From the NCBI GenBank assembly GCA_018969885.1, contig JAGWXN010000169.1:1-7316 (forward strand): 7,316 nucleotides of DNA, written 5' to 3'. The stretch comes from Betaproteobacteria bacterium (lineage in GTDB: Bacteria; Pseudomonadota; Gammaproteobacteria; Burkholderiales; Burkholderiaceae). The first letter of the stretch is position 1. Every line of letters begins with the position of its first letter. This document shows, one piece after another, positions 5,932 to 7,316 of this stretch. The position numbers and the translations under genes are program-made. The notes beneath the pieces are model-generated. The model ran no database searches. It was not told the DNA's origin and saw only the letters and a list, made by a program, of their open reading frames with translations.

Positions 5932-6723
5932 ATGCACGACCAGTCACTAAGCGGTAAAGCCGCCCTCATCACCGGCTCGATCGGCGGCATTGGTCTTGCG
6001 ACCGCGCAGGCTCTGGCGGCTCGAGGCTGTGCGGTCATGCTGAACGGTCTAGAGCCGCCTGCGGCGGCCGTATCCGCGCTCGACACCCTGCGCGGCCTGG
6101 GAGCGGATGCCCGGTATCACCAGGCGGATCTGGCCGATCCGCATGCGGTCGAGGGGCTGGTTGAGCAGGCGCTCACCGCATTCGGCAATGTAGATATCCT
6201 GATCAATAACGCGGTGATCCGACACTTTGCGCCGGTAGACGAGTTTCCTCCTCTGGCCTGGGATCGCGCGCTGGCCGTGAACATCAGTGCGCCGTTTCAT
6301 GCGGTTCGGTTGACCCTGCCCGGAATGCGGCGGCGCGGCTGGGGCCGGATCATCAACATGACCTCCGTCTATGGCGAGCGCGGCACGCCGAATCGGATCG
6401 ATTATTCGACCACCAAGGCGGCGCTGGCGGGCATGACCCGCGCGGTGGCGGCCGAGGTCATGGGGCAGGGCATCACTTGCAATGCGGTGAGTCCGGGATC
6501 GGTACTCACTCCCAACATTGAATCGCGACTCCAGAGTCTCATGGCTTCGCGCGGCATTGATCGCGAGGCGGCCACGAGCGAGTTTCTCGCGGGCAAGCAG
6601 CCGGTCGCGAGGTTTGTACCGGCTGAGCATGTGGCTGAGCTGATTGCCTTTCTCTGTAGTGAGTCAGCAGCCGAGATCAACGGTGCCAACATGCCAGTTG
6701 ACCACGGATGGCTTGCCACATGA
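5932..6723 (+). CDS. SDR family oxidoreductase, 3-hydroxybutyrate dehydrogenase-like
   Basis: Classical short-chain dehydrogenase/reductase, 263 residues, cytoplasmic, NAD(P)-dependent. Rossmann motif TGSIGGIG at 14-21, DL at 66-67 in the adenine pocket, NNAV at 92-95 where most members have NNAG, and catalytic residues Asn117, Ser145, Tyr158 and Lys162 all present. Several segments match bacterial D-3-hydroxybutyrate dehydrogenase: VMLNGLE (35-41), HFAPVDEFPP (98-107), GRIINMTSVYG (138-148), GITCNAVSPGSVLTP (180-194) and the lid KQPVARFV (222-229), ending in VDHGW (256-260). From my memory of the Pseudomonas fragi structure, its carboxylate-binding Gln94, His144, Lys152 and Gln196 fall on Arg97, Tyr147, Arg155 and Arg199 here, and Trp187 falls on Ser190. 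The substrate is therefore probably a different hydroxy or keto acid. The stop overlaps the start of the next PrpD gene (ATGA). Confidence 0.92.
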   Translation: MHDQSLSGKAALITGSIGGIGLATAQALAARGCAVMLNGLEPPAAAVSALDTLRGLGADARYHQADLADPHAVEGLVEQALTAFGNVDILINNAVIRHFAPVDEFPPLAWDRALAVNISAPFHAVRLTLPGMRRRGWGRIINMTSVYGERGTPNRIDYSTTKAALAGMTRAVAAEVMGQGITCNAVSPGSVLTPNIESRLQSLMASRGIDREAATSEFLAGKQPVARFVPAEHVAELIAFLCSESAAEINGANMPVDHGWLAT

Positions 6724-7316
6724 CGGTCGCTCGTGATGGGTCGCTCAGCCGGGCGCTTGCCGAGGCGGCGCTTGGCTGGCGCTGGACTGATATGCCGCGC
6801 GACGTGCAGCGGCAGGCAGTCCGGTCCCTGGTCAATTTTTTTGCGTGTGCGCTCGCTGGGTTTCGCGATCCTGCGGTTACGACTGCGGCACGGGTATTTA
6901 CTCGGATCGGACCAGGGGGCGCCTTCACGCAGATCGGGAGCGGCATGACCATGAGTCTGTTGCACGCCGCCTCGCTTAACGCCATGGCGGCGAATGTCTT
7001 CGATTTTGATGACACGCATCTGCCCACGATCGCGCATCCCACCGCGCCGGTTGCGCCGGTTGCGCTTGCGCTCTCACAGGCGCGGCGCGTGAGCGGAATC
7101 GAATTGCTGGAGGCGATCACGGCAGGTATTGAGCTGCAATGCCGGATCGCGCTTGCCATTTCCCCGGGGCATTACTCCCGCGGCTGGCATATCACCTCCA
7201 CTTGCGGCGTATTTGGTGCAGCAATCGCCGCTGCCCGATTGCTGGGGCTGGACGCCCGGCAGACCGTCTGGGCGTTCGGCAGCGCAGCCGTTCAGGGCGC
7301 TGGCCTGGTCGAAACA
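6720..7316 (+). CDS. second MmgE/PrpD family protein, 3' end beyond the window (partial)
   Basis: The frame starts at ATG 6720, overlaps the SDR stop by four bases, and stays open for 199 codons to the right edge, about 45 percent of a normal family member. The N-terminus begins with the family start (LSRALAEAALGW, then PRDVQRQAVRSLVNFFACALAG at 26-47). The canonical active-site segment is intact: FDFDDTH at 94-100, HPTAPVAPVALAL at 106-118, then GIELLEAITAGIELQCRIAL (126-145) and GWHITSTCGVFGAA (155-168). It therefore keeps the Asp-Asp-Thr...His-Pro pattern that the first PrpD gene of this operon has partly lost. Expected role: dehydratase or decarboxylase on a tricarboxylate-like or related acid. 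The exact substrate is unknown. A weak GGATGG ribosome site lies eight bases upstream, and translation is probably coupled to the SDR gene. Confidence 0.93.
   Translation, partial: MTVARDGSLSRALAEAALGWRWTDMPRDVQRQAVRSLVNFFACALAGFRDPAVTTAARVFTRIGPGGAFTQIGSGMTMSLLHAASLNAMAANVFDFDDTHLPTIAHPTAPVAPVALALSQARRVSGIELLEAITAGIELQCRIALAISPGHYSRGWHITSTCGVFGAAIAAARLLGLDARQTVWAFGSAAVQGAGLVET

Noticed and set aside
4480..7316. Standard methylcitrate (prp) propionate operon
   Set aside because: No prpB, prpC, acnD or prpF is seen, the two PrpD-fold genes belong to different subtypes, and an SDR and a CMD protein are not part of that pathway.

Overview
The window reads as a piece of a GC-rich proteobacterial chromosome, most likely from the Burkholderiales. 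This is an inference. It rests on the high GC content, the GC-rich third codon positions, and an orphan Bug-type periplasmic receptor, a family strongly expanded in Bordetella, Achromobacter, Cupriavidus, Variovorax and relatives. No rRNA, tRNA, CRISPR array, insertion sequence or phage gene was seen.

Layout: two divergent gene clusters are separated by a 221-bp regulatory gap (3857-4077). The minus-strand cluster, in transcription order, is a Bug/TctC-like solute-binding protein (3856-2834), an NMT1/TauA-like ABC substrate-binding protein (2819-1809), its ATPase (1808-1038) and its permease (1041-169). The spacings are 14 bp, 0 bp and a 4-bp overlap, so this looks like one translationally coupled uptake operon. 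The plus-strand cluster is a PcaC-like carboxymuconolactone decarboxylase family protein (4078-4464), a divergent MmgE/PrpD family protein (4480-5868), a 3-hydroxybutyrate-dehydrogenase-like SDR (5932-6723) and a second, canonical MmgE/PrpD protein (6720 to the right edge, truncated by the window). The first 168 bases hold no securely identified gene. One frame open from the left edge to base 90 on the plus strand may be the 3' end of a convergent gene.

How the parts may work together (inference): the minus-strand operon captures and imports a small organic anion, and the plus-strand operon catabolises it by dehydration/hydration or decarboxylation (two PrpD-fold enzymes and the CMD-fold protein) and NAD(P)-dependent oxidation/reduction (SDR). 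The substrate cannot be named from the sequence. The most interesting details are: the SDR keeps its catalytic residues and the 3-hydroxybutyrate dehydrogenase scaffold but appears to have replaced all four carboxylate-binding residues of that enzyme, three of them by arginine; the first PrpD protein lacks parts of the usual active-site motif that the second one keeps; two unrelated kinds of periplasmic receptor share one operon; and the divergent gap carries nested inverted repeats between candidate promoters. No regulator gene lies in the window.
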